A stretch of 64,000 nt of DNA from Micrasema longulum (taxonomy: Eukaryota > Arthropoda > Insecta > Trichoptera > Brachycentridae). The stretch is from positions 58,359-122,358 of the forward strand of contig JAGVSM010003725.1 in NCBI GenBank assembly GCA_022494885.1, read 5' to 3'. Of the stretch, positions 42,138 through 52,855 are shown piece by piece. The position numbers and the translations under genes were made by a program. A model generated the notes under the pieces. It was not told the DNA's origin. It ran no database searches and saw only the letters and a list, made by a program, of their open reading frames with translations. Numbering within the stretch: position 1 is the first letter of the stretch; each line of letters opens with the position of its first letter.

Positions 42138-42587
42138 AGGGCCCCGATTACAATGGGAAGTTTTTTTTTTTTTTTTTTGAAAAAGAAATATTTACGTTCT
42201 TATGATTTACCAAAATATTTAATTTTGAGGGCCATTCTCAACGAGTTGTAAATAACTCACTATTAGAAAATGGAATCAAGTTGGGGTAGAGTGGGATTCG
42301 AACCACGGACCTTTGGTCTGTGAGTCCGAGACACTAGCCACGGGACCACAACCCGACTAAGTTAACTTTTATTTAATTTTATCTACAAAGTAAAATTACG
42401 TTTTCTGTATGAAAAGCAGAATATGCGTACATTTTTTTCTTCTTAACATGTTCAATTATAGGTTACCGACGAAGATAATTTAAATTTAAATGTTCATGCA
42501 AATATACTAATTTTCGTACACAAATATCGGTTTTTCTTTATAGACAGTCGAAGATAACTGTAAACTTTTAATTGTAATCGGGGCTCA
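42138..42587. mobile_element. MITE-H copy interrupted by SINE-C
   Basis: Left end GGGCCCCGATTACAATGGGA at 42140; right end ACTTTTAATTGTAATCGGGG at 42564-42583. The interior after the SINE (AAAGTAAAATTACGTTTTCT, GGTTACCGACGAAGATAAT, AGACAGTCGAAGATAACTG) matches the complete copy at 8044 in inverted orientation. Confidence 0.85.
42163..42358 (-). mobile_element. SINE-C copy with AAGTT target-site duplication
   Basis: Poly(T) at 42161-42178 is the complement of the SINE poly(A). The body and head follow: TGGGATTCGAACCACGGACC, TTTGGTCTGTGAGTCCGAG and CACGGGACCACAACCCGAC. It is flanked by AAGTT at 42158-42162 and 42359-42363. The head has good A- and B-box-like sequence and is the best preserved SINE-C head in the window. 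Confidence 0.85.
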
Positions 42588-42744
42588 TGTCTTCCTCGGT
42601 TTTCTTCTTCCACCTTAGTTTAAATACATGTAAGTTTAATATAAAAGTAAAAAATTGGAAAAAAAGGCGCTGTATAAATTAACAAAATTATTATTACTTA
42701 ATCATTAAAATTACTTCTCGCGACGAATATCATACTACACACAT
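42588..42744. other. Intergenic sequence
   Basis: Nothing recognised. Confidence 0.4.
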
Positions 42745-43530
42745 ATATATATATTTTAAATATATTTATTTATACATTTAATCATATTTTCATTTTTTTG
42801 TTAAAAAATTATCCCAGCTAACAAGGGTAAAAACCTCGTCCCAAGCTAGGCAGTTACATTTTGACCCTTTAATGCCCATTTTTTCTAATTCTAACTAAAA
42901 CATATTTTTATGTATGTTTTTTTACACAAATACTGGGAAAAATAATGTTTAAAAAAAAGTTCATTTTTTACAGTTTTAATTTCATATTTAAGTTTATGTG
43001 GACAATATGCTACATCAGGAATAAAAATGATGAAAAATACTAGAATGTAAGGAAAACAAGAAATAACGATTATTATGAACATCTTTTTATATAATAATGA
43101 TAGTAGGGGAAACTATTATAATTTTAAATCCTAAAAAAAAACAAATAAATCACCCCTTGAAATTAAGCTAAATTACACTCTTGACAGAATACGTGTAACC
43201 GACTTTTTGTCTAAAATTTTATCGAAATTTTTTACCCTAGTGGCGACTTTTTCAAATAAATTATAATGGCTAGTATGCATACAATATAATAAACTAGTCC
43301 CCGAGTGATAAACATATTTGAAATCACTTTTATACACCGATTATCGGTATGTAGCAGATCGTCTATATTGGGCAATATAGGGTTAATAAATTATAATAAT
43401 TTACAAGTTAATTTATTTTAAAGAAAGAACAGATAAATAAAATATAAACTTACTAGTATACACGTATTCATATGCATATACACACATACATCTACCTATC
43501 CGCATACACATACATACATAAAAGATACAT
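42745..43530 (-). mobile_element. LINE 3' end, family M, copy 2, interrupted
   Basis: ATCCCAGCTAACAAGGGTAA and CCAAGCTAGGCAGTTACATT (42813-42860) and ATTTACAAGTTAATT then ATATAAACTTACTAGTATAC (43396-43455) match the uninterrupted copy at 7780-7930. The bases between are an insertion. Confidence 0.6.
42865..43382. mobile_element. piggyBac-like non-autonomous element, 518 bases
   Basis: Left end CCCTTTAATGCCCA preceded by TTGA; right end TGGGCAATATAGGG followed by TTAA. Ends starting CCCT with a TTAA target are the signature of the piggyBac superfamily; the left TTAA has one change. The insertion point is confirmed by the uninterrupted family-M copy at 7736-8030. The minus-strand frame at 42891-43082 is hydrophobic and shows no transposase or cysteine-rich domain. 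Confidence 0.7.
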
Positions 43531-43834
43531 AATTTAAACAATACAGGCTAAAAATTACTTTATTTTTTTATTTGAATAGATTTACGGACAAGGTCCATTT
43601 TTTGACGTATACAACGAAAACAATCATTTACAGTAACATTAAACTAGAAACGCGACAATAAAAAGAAAAACCAAAGACAAATAAGCATATTGGACAAATA
43701 AAATGAGATATGGGTTAATTATATATATAATGAATTTATTGAGTATTTTTAATATTTTTTTTAGTTTATTAGTAAAGTTATTTAATTTAATTGAAACTTA
43801 CAATATTTATAAATGACACTTGTTTGAACATTGT
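43531..43834. other. AT-rich intergenic sequence
   Basis: Nothing recognised. Confidence 0.4.
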
Positions 43835-44070
43835 TAAGTGGTTTGGGCGTTTGCCTAGCGCGAAAGAGGTCAAGGGTTAGATTTCCGACATGGTTGGCAT
43901 AAAATATTTATTTTTTACATTGAAATATTTCATAGTCCCTGGACTGGTCCTAGAAGCGACAGATATCTAGTTTATTGTACGAGTATCTAATAAATGATAA
44001 GATACGCTGCGATCGGCGTACCAATGCAGTGCCATATGCACCATTAGTTACGGGAATGGAATGGAAACGG
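43835..44070 (+). mobile_element. SINE-B copy
   Basis: GGGCGTTTGCCTAGCGCG and AGGGTTAGATTTCCGACATG (eroded B-box), CATAGTCCCTGGACTGGTCC, GATACGCTGCGATCGGCGTA and CCAATGCAGTGCCATATGCA. Confidence 0.75.
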
Positions 44071-44927
44071 GAAAACCTTTAAATATCAACGATATTTTGA
44101 ATATGTCTAATGTCAGTTTTTAACTAGGCAAGGTTCGGTATGAACAGCAGATTCGCAATTTTTGTATGGACCCGACGGTTTTGACTTCAATTCAGTTAAA
44201 AAGATTTGGTTTTTGTTGAGATATGTATTTATTTATTATGTTGCATAGTATATGCGTGATTTTCTTCATATCACTTTTTTAATATTCATGCAAACATAGT
44301 TATAATAGAGGCTCAAGATATATTTGGATTAAGTGTATCGAGTAAAAAATATCAGGTTTTAAAAGCCACAGGCCAACGCTCTACAAAAACTTAAAAAGGA
44401 AATAACGAAATGTTGGTATGGCGATGATGTCATCGGATTAGCACCTGATCAGGTCCAAAGGAGGCGAGTCCTGATATCAGAGTATTACTCATCGACTTGG
44501 AACATAAATTAGAAAATAGCGGTTTTTGCATAAAAAGCTTGAAAAAGAGATAAAAATAGAACAAAATGAGGATGTTTTTTAATACATCAATTTGTTTTGA
44601 TTTTTACTACAAGGAATGTAAGCACAGTTTTTTACTTCATTACTTTACGGTTTCAGTACTTTATGGATTTGGCCTTGGAGGGGGAGATTACGCAAAATAA
44701 AAACTCTCGCCTTCTTTCTGGGCTTGGAGGGCGAGAACTTTTCACGGGGACTCGTCACAATAGATCTTCACAAGTCACAGTGACGTCAGGATCCTGCATA
44801 GCACTAACCCCCCACCTCTAAGAATAAGAATAAGCACTAGGCATCTTTTGATTATTGTTTTAAGGTTTTTTCGCAAATTTTACACATAATGAACGTGTTA
44901 TTACAGTGTTACAACAATATATATATG
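44071..44927. other. Intergenic sequence
   Basis: No recognised gene or repeat. A 74-codon frame at 44597-44821 has no domain. Confidence 0.35.
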
Positions 44928-45722
44928 TTCATTCCCTTTCCATCCCTTATGGTGCATAGGACACTGTATTGGTACACAAATCGCAGCGTATCTTGATCAT
45001 ATTTTTTGTTACATGAAGGTAAGATAATCAGTCTGCCAGTCCAGAGACTACAAAATATTCTATAGTTCTTAAAATATAGCTTGATTAGAATGACAGCTGT
45101 CAGACTAATTTCATTAGTGATGGGAAATTACTGATCACTGATCAAATCGATTTTATCAGTTATTTTGTGCAATCATGAAACTCTGTTTCCGAAAATTGAT
45201 ATAAAAATCGAATAAACAAGCCTATTATAGTGTGTTTAACATAATTTTTCACCGAAGAATGAGACATTTATACTTTTTCCATGAACAACATCAAACGAAT
45301 AATTTTTTTATTCGATCAATTTACATTGATCAATTTGTCCCATCTTTAACGTTTTTGCAAAATGATGCAACCTTGTAAGAACGTCGTTAATAATTAGGTT
45401 TATTTAAGTTTTTTTTTAGTTTTAAAGCTGATTTAATACATTAATGTTGATTTATGTTTCAAGCATTGTAATAAAAAAAATAATTAACACGCCAGATTCA
45501 AATGATTTTTCGTGTGTCAATACAAATAACTCCTTTGACGTTACTACAAAGTTATGTCGTTACTTTTTCTGACAACTGTCATTTTAATCATGTTACATTT
45601 TAAGGACTATAGTGTAAAAACACATTTTTACATAAATATTTCATTTCAACTATGTCGGGAATCGAACCCGAGACCACTTCCATGGCAGGTAACGCGTTGA
45701 CCACTACACCGCGAGCCGACGA
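44928..45722 (-). mobile_element. SINE-B copy split by a MITE
   Basis: 3' part 44928-45062: TTCATTCCCTTTCCATCCC, GACACTGTATTGGTACAC and CCAGTCCAGAGACTACAAAA. Head part 45610-45722: TAGTGTAAAAACACATTTTT, CTATGTCGGGAATCGAACCC and GACCACTACACCGCGAGCC. The head has an excellent B-box (complement GGGTTCGATTCCC). The intervening 547 bases are an insertion. Confidence 0.85.
45063..45609. mobile_element. TA-targeting MITE, 547 bases, inside SINE-B
   Basis: Left end TAGTTCTTAAAATATAGCTT; right end ATGTTACATTTTAAGGACTA. Inverted similarity runs for about 40 bases, to GACAGCTGTCAG at the left and CTGACAACTGTC at the right. TA at 45061-45062 and 45610-45611 is the likely target-site duplication, judged against intact SINE-B copies (ATTCTAGTGTAAAAAC). 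TA suggests Tc1/mariner- or PIF-like mobilisation; no coding sequence. Confidence 0.8.
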
Positions 45723-46189
45723 TGTACATTTACAATTACATTAGTCCATCAACAGGTGACAATATAGTGTTTTGCATCTCAAAGTTATTTGAATTTTGTA
45801 GTTCGAAGTTGATTCGGCGGTCGGTTCTGGGTTCTGGGTACAGTAACCTTCTGAAATATGGCGATATCAAGGCGAACTACAATGCGGTTCGGATGCATCA
45901 CTGCTTTCCTCATCCCGCATAGTTGCGGTCGTTTCCGAGAACCGGCCCCCCACTCCGCATTCCCTGCCGCGATCATCCCCACTCCGACAGACTCTATACT
46001 CGGTATTGACAATAGCGCGGAGCGTAGAGTGGAGTAGAAATTTGATGTATATTATTCGCTGGTATTATGATTATTTTAGATACAGCGCAATATTCCTGAA
46101 AATTATCTTAATAGCGCTGCGTATTTAATGTGTACCCATAGAAGATTGGGATTTCTGCGATCAAATGTGGACTAACTGGTAAATGATTA
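45723..46189. other. GC-richer stretch, unassigned
   Basis: Bases 45800-46040 are GC-rich with CpGs (GATTCGGCGGTCGG, GTTGCGGTCGTTTCCGAGAA, GCCGCGATCATCCCCACTCC) and overlapping frames on both strands (45722-45922; 45785-46012). No domain is recognised. Candidate regulatory block or exon. Confidence 0.3.
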
Positions 46190-46440
46190 ATATAAATTTA
46201 TAAATGTAAAATGTAATAATGTATAAAGTATCAATGATGTGTATGTGCGAATAAATATATATATATGTGTGTGAATGTGGTTATGAATGCATTACAAGTG
46301 CCACGACTCAACACGGATTTTCTAGCGAGTCGGAGCAAGTTCACAGCCATGGGTCGTTCCTGATTGTGTCGCTATAAACTGTGTCTCTGTCCTTAACAAA
46401 TGTATGTATAATGTAATTAATAAATAAATAAATTAAATAA
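46190..46440 (+). mobile_element. LINE 3' end
   Basis: CGACTCAACACGGATTTTCT and AAATGTATGTATAATGTAAT with (TAAA)n at 46415-46440 look like a LINE 3' UTR and tail. Coding sequence not seen. Confidence 0.45.
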
Positions 46441-46633
46441 AAATTCTAATTCCGTGTTTACAATCAACATTTATTTAATACATACTACATCGTATTCAAT
46501 CGATTACATAAAAAAAAAACTTATAAAGAAGTCTGTAAATTTATCTGTTATATTTATAGTTATCATTGTATATAAAAATACGCTTATTTTTTTAATACTA
46601 TTTTTATAATGTATTATTTTCATTAAAACTGCA

Positions 46634-46997
46634 TATTCTATATCAATGTATGATAGGGTTACGAATGATGAAATCAGGCGAGAGTGTGAATCTGAGTCAA
46701 GTAAAATTGATAAGATTAAGAAAGGATCTCTGAGATGGTTTGGTATGTAGAACGAATGGAAGACGAAAGATTGGTAAAACAAGTATATATGGCGAAAATA
46801 AACGGTGTCGTGAGACGAGGATGACCAAGGAAAAAACCAAAATCTTAAGTCTGGTCATGTCAAAAGCAGACAGAACCGAAGGGCATGTATGACAAGATAT
46901 ATGAATGTGGAAGAAGCTAGGAATGTTTGCCAGGATAGACGTGTGTGGCGGTCCATTCTCTCTGCCTACCCCTACGGTACCATAGTAGTAGCAGTAG
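46634..46997 (+). pseudogene. LINE-A 3' fragment
   Basis: Matches 13372-13757: ATGTATGATAGGGTTACGAA, the damaged GHVERM step (GTAGAACGAATGG) and the ending SILSAYPYG. It has a (TAG)n tail, ATAGTAGTAGCAGTAGTAAC, at 46981. There are frameshifts and a deletion around 46830. Confidence 0.8.
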
Positions 46998-47399
46998 TAA
47001 CCAAAGTTTCGGTTTCAGACAGTTTCGGTTTCGACCGAAAATCAGCCGAAACTTCGACTATCCGACACCTGCAGTCGGGATGTGTTAGATTATGTTCAGC
47101 TGTACTCGGGTGCATATTATGGCTCGTGACTCGGCCGCGTGACCATTGACCTGCGACCTTTAGTTTTTTTCGGCTTGTTGAGTGTTGTTAGTTGTCACGT
47201 TATATTCATGCATTTTATTTATCGCTGATTTTATTTAATATTTATTTTAATTATTTCTTGTAATTTGTAATTTTTAAAAATAGTCCAACGGGTGGAATAA
47301 TTAATGACTACATTATAAAGATATTATAATGCGTAAAATATTTTGAAGACACAATTAGAAGCTAGATTGGCATTCGAGTTGCAGTAATTTAATATTAAA
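46998..47399. repeat. TTTCGG/CCGAAA-rich inverted block
   Basis: Bases 47001-47062 alternate GTTTCGGTTTC and CCGAAA (AGTTTCGGTTTCGACCGAAA, CAGCCGAAACTTCG), an imperfect short palindromic repeat. No assignment. Downstream AT-rich sequence to 47399 shows nothing. Confidence 0.45.
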
Positions 47400-47502
47400 A
47401 ACATTACCATTTGCAGGAGACTGCTGCATGCTGCGAGACTTTGCATAGATTTCTATGCTATTAAGCGTGTTGTCCAGATGTTTATTAAAATATTTCGGCG
47501 GC
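47400..47502 (+). mobile_element. LINE 3' fragment
   Basis: AGGAGACTGCTGCATGCTGC, GAGACTTTGCATAGATTTCT and TTAAGCGTGTTGTCCAGATG match 56010-56080 of the LINE at 55790-56262. Confidence 0.6.
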
Positions 47503-47675
47503 CTCCGTGGTGTAGTGGTCAAGACGCTTGACTCACGCACGGAAGGTTCCGGGTTCGATTCCCGGTGAGAACACAAAAAAAAATTAAAATGTGGTTTTTC
47601 TCAAGCCTGGGTGCTCTGTGATGTAATTCACCACTGTAATTAGGCCTCCTGGCCTGTTGTGGTGCAAAAAAAAAA
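47503..47675 (+). mobile_element. SINE-A, best full-length copy
   Basis: Head: GCCTCCGTGGTGTAGTGGTC (A-box), AAGACGCTTGACTCACGCAC, GGAAGGTTCCGGGTTCGATT with CCCGG (perfect B-box GGTTCGATTCC). Body: TTTCTCAAGCCTGGGTGCTC, TGTGATGTAATTCACCACTG, GGCCTCCTGGCCTGTTGTGG, TGCAAAAAAAA. The head resembles a Val/Glu-type tRNA, but acceptor arms do not pair and the anticodon arm is 2-3 bases too long, so it is not a functional tRNA gene. The reference for the family here. Confidence 0.85.
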
Positions 47676-48094
47676 AATGTAAATGTAAAATGTAAAAAAT
47701 ATGGTTGTGTAATAATTGTTATTTTTAGTATTCTTCAATAATATAACCTAATAATATACAACCTACTTGTATCTATATAAAACAAAAAAACGCAAATTTC
47801 AAGCAAAAAATAAAATTATGATGAATATCGCGCCCTTTGTCTACCACCTTTACCACTCACTTTCACGGTACTATGAGGTTTATGCCCCCAGCTGATAGAA
47901 CCAGATGGAAGGTCTGTGTTCGCCCACAAATATTTGCACCTGCCCTGTCCTTGCCTCTAAAGATATTATCATGAGGCAGAGAATGGGCTTAAATTTCATA
48001 AAAGTGGAAAAACAAAGAAAAAATAATCATAAAGATATTTGATATGGTATCCAAAATAAAACTTAAGGATTTAATTCTAGTTTTTTTTTAAACA
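47676..48094. other. Intergenic sequence
   Basis: Bases 47830-48000 are GC-richer (ACCAGATGGAAGGTCTGTG; GCACCTGCCCTGTCCTTGCC), perhaps an old LINE fragment. No assignment. Confidence 0.35.
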
Positions 48095-48219
48095 TATGTG
48101 ACGCGTTTTGCCTTGTTACGACATTATCAAACTGACTTCAATATTTACAAAGTATATAAGAATACTTAAATATTTAAGTCAGTTTGATAATGTCCTAACA
48201 AGACGAAATGCATCACATA
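48095..48219. repeat. 53-base inverted arms with hammerhead-like 3' halves
   Basis: Arms 48095-48147 and 48167-48219 are near-complements with a 19-base spacer. Outward from the centre each arm reads GATAATGTC, then a CTAACAA/GTAACAA block, then (G/A)(A/C)(G/C)GAAAT or CAAAAC, a palindrome (ATGCAT or ACGCGT), then CACAT. The order stem I, CUGANGA-like block, GAAA, self-complementary stem III, C, ACAU echoes a hammerhead, but the core is degenerate and there is no convincing stem II. Confidence 0.5.
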
Positions 48220-49790
48220 CGAGTATATATATATATATATTTTTAAAAGTAGAATTAAATCCAATGGAGTGTTTCTTTTTGGATACTTTACAAAATTTCA
48301 TTATGGAATCCTACCAATTATCTGCTTACACAATAAATAATGATAAAGATCACTAATAACGAGAAATAAAATTTAGTACCTACAACTTCGTGGAAAAGTC
48401 GTTAAAAATATGGGCAGAAATAGCAGCTTTTATAGCACACAATTATGTAACGCTTTATTGGATAAAAAATATTTTAAAACGCTTAAAATAATTATTTCAT
48501 TTAATCTGATGAGCCCACAATATTACTAATACGTATAAACCCACTTTGATAAATTCTGTTTTTTTTTTAAACCCTATTTTTACTTTATTTTTTCTTTATA
48601 CAATCTAATCGGCTGTCGAATAATTTCATTTTATAGTTCATTGAATTCCATTTTGAATTATTTGCGTTTTGTTTAATTTGGTTTTTATGTGTATTATTTA
48701 GCTTTAGTTTTGGTATGTATTATATTTTTGTATACTAACGTAAAAGACTTATTACATATATACTTCTAAGTGAAGTATTGTATCCATTTATACTCACTAT
48801 AATTACAATTTTCTACGTCACGTAGGGATGTATTAGCTGTTTTGTTAAATTACTAGCATAATTTTTATTATAATCGTGAATGTGCACTTTGGGCACTAAA
48901 TACATAAATATTATGGAGCGGAGCTTATAGATTATGCGCGACCTGATTTGGTCGTGTTCCTTTTTTGGTCAGCTCGGAGCCAAAACGAGATCCTCCGACC
49001 ATAATAAAATATCGGGTATAATGTTGTCACGCGCGGTCAGTGATTTATTTGGCGTGATCAATACGCGTGCATTGATGGGTTTAACGAAACCGCGATATAT
49101 TCAGGTATTCATCGAGGAATCTGCGGCGAACACGTGACACATTGTGAATTCCGACTAAGTTACTCGTATGATTAGGTAGGGACGATCGTATAAGGATTAC
49201 GCTCCATTGTGGTTTAGTTCGGAAGCCGAGTGTTACGTGAAATCGTGTAACGAATCTAGAGTGCGTCCACGTTACTTTATCACAAAAGAATGACAAGACT
49301 GTGTAACGAAAAATTAACTTAAGCCATGTTCGCTCCCCAGGTGGAGCATACGGTACCCATTAAAAAGGCCTCCCTAACAGTGGTCAATGGCCAACTCCCG
49401 TGGGTTATCTTACCCCTTTGGCCCGGGTATTCAGTAAAAAATACACGAAATTTAAGGTTTTTTTACTCTCGTACCTACCGAAATTTAAAAGCGGCGAATT
49501 TATGTATTAATTACTGGGACACCTATGAACGTCTCAATTGTTTGCATATCGCACTTTTAGGACGAAAACGACTTAACTAAAAAAAGGTTAAAATGAGTTA
49601 AGATCATAAAACGACCTCAAAGAACATTATCAGTCTTTCTGCATTTAAAAACGCAACATTCGGGTGGGAATAGGACAAAACCGTTACATGGGTCTCTTTA
49701 TTACTCAGAGAATTTAGATTCGGTGTCAGTACGGAAGCGACGCAATCAGTGTTGTGTGAAGGACGCAACGCAGCCAAACATATAGTTGCC
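48220..49790. other. Intergenic; GC-richer unassigned block 48930-49790
   Basis: (TA)n at 48226-48240. Bases 48930-49790 contain several short overlapping frames (48934-49137, 49326-49580) without domains. Possibly conserved non-coding or old coding sequence. Confidence 0.3.
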
Positions 49791-51091
49791 AAAAACCGGT
49801 TTACTAGATTTTATTCCGATGCAAATGGCATGTTTAATTTATTTTTAAAAATATTAAAACGACCAATTTAAGTTTGTGATTGTTTCGTTCTGACTTACCG
49901 ATAATCTTAGTAACTTGTTTAAGTTAATGTCATTTTATTATTTAAATTATCGATAATCTTAGTGACTTATTTACGTTTACGTAATTTCGTGAATAAATAA
50001 AAACATGTGTTTGGTGACCTGATCTGATCTAATAAAAAATATGTCATTATCTTATTTATCAAAGTGCTTTGGTTTGTTTTTTTTTCGATCTAATAATAAC
50101 TCGTTAAATAAATGTCTTGTTTAAACTTACAATAATGTATTTTTATTAAGCTTTTTTTTCATAGATTCATAACTGAAAGCCTTCGGTATAATTTTTAACT
50201 CAAAATTTGGTGCTTACTTCGAAAAATACGAAACAATCGACGAAAGAATACGAAGGTGTCACAATTTACATTCTTCTTTTGCAATTTCCCAAAAAGTTGA
50301 TTTTTCGAGTTTAGTCGGTTTCGTCGTAAAGGTGCGATATAATATGTCCGTAATCAGCATTACGCAGAAAAAATCGTTTTAAACTTTGACTTGGGTATTC
50401 TTTATCACTTTACTGAAATTTTATCGACTACCTTTGGTTTAAAATCTTCTCCTTATATTGCTTTTTCAAATTTTAAATATTACTTGCTATACCTGTTATT
50501 CGTTATTTTTTCTCTGCTGCATTGTCATGTTTTTATACTTTTAAACTACTTTTAATTACTTATATTGTATTTGTATATAAAATAAATATATTGCTGCTCG
50601 TAAGAGTAATATGTGTCATTAATTAGAAGATGTTTTTAAATTGACTTAAATTTATTTTCTTATTTAAAGATTCTTTAAAGATTATTCTCTTCGTTTCTTT
50701 GAATCCTTTAAAATATGTTTGTGTATATTTACATTTTTCCGTTTTAAAAAAATGTTATTATTATTTTATTTTATTTTTACATCTGAGCATGTTTTTCATT
50801 CTTTATTTTAATTCTTAACTTTTAATTACTTTTTAAAATTTTCTTCATTATTTTACTTTAATTTAAATTTTTAAACAACGTCTATTTACGTTTTTTCCCT
50901 TTTTTTGTACTTTAATTAATAACCTTACATATAATTACTTTATGATATGGAAACTTCATTGGTCTATTGGAGTTAAGTGTAACTTTGTAAAATATAAAAC
51001 TATGTAACTGTACTGTATGTTTCCTACATAAAATAAAATAAAAATAAATAAATAAATTCCTGTCGTCCTTATAAATGTTATGTAAGATCAC
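49791..51091. other. AT-rich sequence with LINE-like tails
   Basis: Bases 50480-50600 and 50940-51060 end in AATAAATATA or (AAATA)n and resemble LINE 3' ends. A direct repeat of CGATAATCTTAGT(A/G)ACTT occurs at 49901 and 49949. No gene. Confidence 0.4.
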
Positions 51092-51309
51092 ATACTATCA
51101 AATCTGCATTTTTGCAAGGTTAACAGGAGAGCAAAAACAAACCTTGATATTGTTTTAAGAAGCTATTAGATACTGTAGAATTGCCATACATGTGTCTATT
51201 GAAATACGATGTATATTTATAAGTTCCAAACATGTGTATTTTTAATTAATAACTTACTAGATATCGATTTGATAGTAACTACCAGAAAAGGTATCTACAT
51301 ACACATAAT

Positions 51310-51480
51310 ACAAGGCTAGCACAACGTAAAGGCTTGTCAGTACTGAGGTTTGTAAACAAGTATGGCCAAAGAACACTTTATTATACAATTCCTAAAATTT
51401 TCAATAAGATTCCTAAGCAGATCTTAAAAGTAAATGTTGACAAAACTTTTAAGAAAAAAAAATTAAATGGCTAATTTGTA
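51310..51480 (+). pseudogene. LINE RT C-terminal fragment inside element J
   Basis: A plus-strand frame without a start reads TRLAQRKGLSVLRFVNKYGQ, RTLYYTIPKIFNKIPKQI and KTFKKKKL before a stop at about 51472. The GQR-x-LYY-x-x-PKIFNKIPK-x-I...FKK pattern is a LINE C-terminal end, close in style to 41308-41695 and 17224-17688. Confidence 0.6.
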
Positions 51481-51785
51481 ACAAGGCTTTATATTGATTA
51501 TTATTTTATGTTAACCGTCATCTATTAAAATTTTTGTAAATAAATTTTGTGTAAAAAAATACGTATGCTTTTAGTTTTTAATAATGTTTATATAACTTTT
51601 TAAATTTATATTATTTCTCAAACGTTTTTCTTTGTAAAGGAAAAATAAGAAACCTGCTGACAAGCCGGTTTCGTGGTTTAGTTGGTTTCATTATTTTTCC
51701 TTTTATATTTTCTGTTCATGTTTACCTTCTTAAATAAAAATAAATACAAAAAAAAATGTAAATATAAGTTGTTACATCATTACGG

Positions 51786-52158
51786 TATACAGGGTGTTCA
51801 TTAAACCCTGTCACATCCAAAACCACGATGGTCAGTAAGAGCAAGAAGACATATTGGCACATTAAAATAATTTTTAAGAACAAATAAAAATTTTAAAAAT
51901 AAAATACCAAAAAAAGCAAATGGTTGCTTACTTCTGCAGGAGAGAAAAGAGGAGGAGGAGGAGGAGGGAATCTGATACTGCCCCGCGCTCCCCTCACTTC
52001 TCCCTGCAGAAGTAAGCAACCATTTGTTTTTTTTTAATATTTTATTCAAAAAAAATTTCTTCGTTCTAAATATTTTTTTAAATATACTAATATGTCTTCT
52101 TCCCCATACTGATCATCGTGGTTTCGGATGTGACAGGGTTTAAAGAACATCCTGTTTA
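51786..52158. mobile_element. MITE-I copy 2, near-palindrome
   Basis: Ends TATACAGGGTGTTCATTAAA and TTTAAAGAACATCCTGTTTA. Arms include CCCTGTCACATCC, GCAAGAAGACATAT and AAATGGTTGCTTACTTCTGC with its complement. The centre is GA-rich ((GAG)n at 51950-51968). The minus frame 51801-52049 is a by-product. The copy at 28754 shares arms but not the centre. Confidence 0.85.
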
Positions 52159-52259
52159 CATGTTTGGCAATTCTACAGTATCTAATAATTTCTTTAAAAA
52201 AAATCAAAGTTTGTTTTTGCTCTCCTGTAAACCCTGCAAAATGCAGATTCAATAGTATA

Positions 52260-52764
52260 AGTAGGTACTCTATACCTAGATGTGCATATTCTGAAAGAGA
52301 TTCGCCATGCGTGTTGTTAATTTGTTAATATGTTGACATTTCGGTATTATTTTCGGTTAATAACTGTCCGACCTTTAAGTCATTTTAAACTTCCATGGAC
52401 GATATGTTTAAGAGTAATTAACATGTTTATAATGCCTATAAATGACGTGTATGTATAATATTACATACGTATACAAAGTTTCCAATACTTGAATCGGACA
52501 TCTTGACGAGTGACGAGCACTTTTTGTAAACTTTGTACTGATATAGTTTACACTGCGCGTTTTTTCGTCAGTCTTCTAAGAATTTTATAACTGGTAAATT
52601 CATGTTTTTTATGAAGTCCAGGAAACGTATTCGTATACACTGTAGTTTTGTTCTTTGCATTTTGAAAAGGTTTCATTTATTTTATTTGATGAAGCCATGA
52701 AGGTTTTTGCACTGTATAAATTAATCCTCTACGATGCAGGTTAATACATAAATAATAATGGATA
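52260..52764. other. Intergenic sequence
   Basis: Nothing recognised. Confidence 0.4.
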
Positions 52765-52855
52765 GCAATCATAATAATAATGATAACATTTGGCTGATTT
52801 ATATAGCGTCATTTTTGTAAAAAATCACCTCAAGGGCGCTTTACAATTGTATACC
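52765..52855 (-). mobile_element. L2-like LINE tail
   Basis: AATAATGATAACATTTGGCT, ATATAGCGTCATTTTTGTAA and TCACCTCAAGGGCGCTTTAC are the complement of the tail at 63575-63640. Confidence 0.65.

Larger units (their letters stand above)
51092..52259. mobile_element. Inverted-repeat element J, about 1.17 kb, containing MITE-I
   Basis: Left end about 51092-51190: ATACTATCAAATCTGCATTT, GAGAGCAAAAACAAACCTTG, TACTGTAGAATTGCCA. The right end 52160-52259 is its complement (GGCAATTCTACAGTATCTAA; TTTGTTTTTGCTCTCCTGTA). Arms are about 95 bases. The interior holds a LINE-like fragment and AT-rich sequence; MITE-I sits directly against the right arm. Confidence 0.7.

Noticed and set aside
42290..42358. 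tRNA gene on the minus strand
   Set aside because: It is the head of SINE-C, followed by the SINE body and poly(A), with a target-site duplication.
47503..47576. tRNA gene
   Set aside because: A- and B-boxes are good, but the acceptor arms do not pair, the anticodon arm is too long, and the same head begins a dispersed SINE.
51650..51695. Further hammerhead candidate (CTGACAAG and CCGGTTTCG)
   Set aside because: The two halves are in the wrong order and orientation for one ribozyme.
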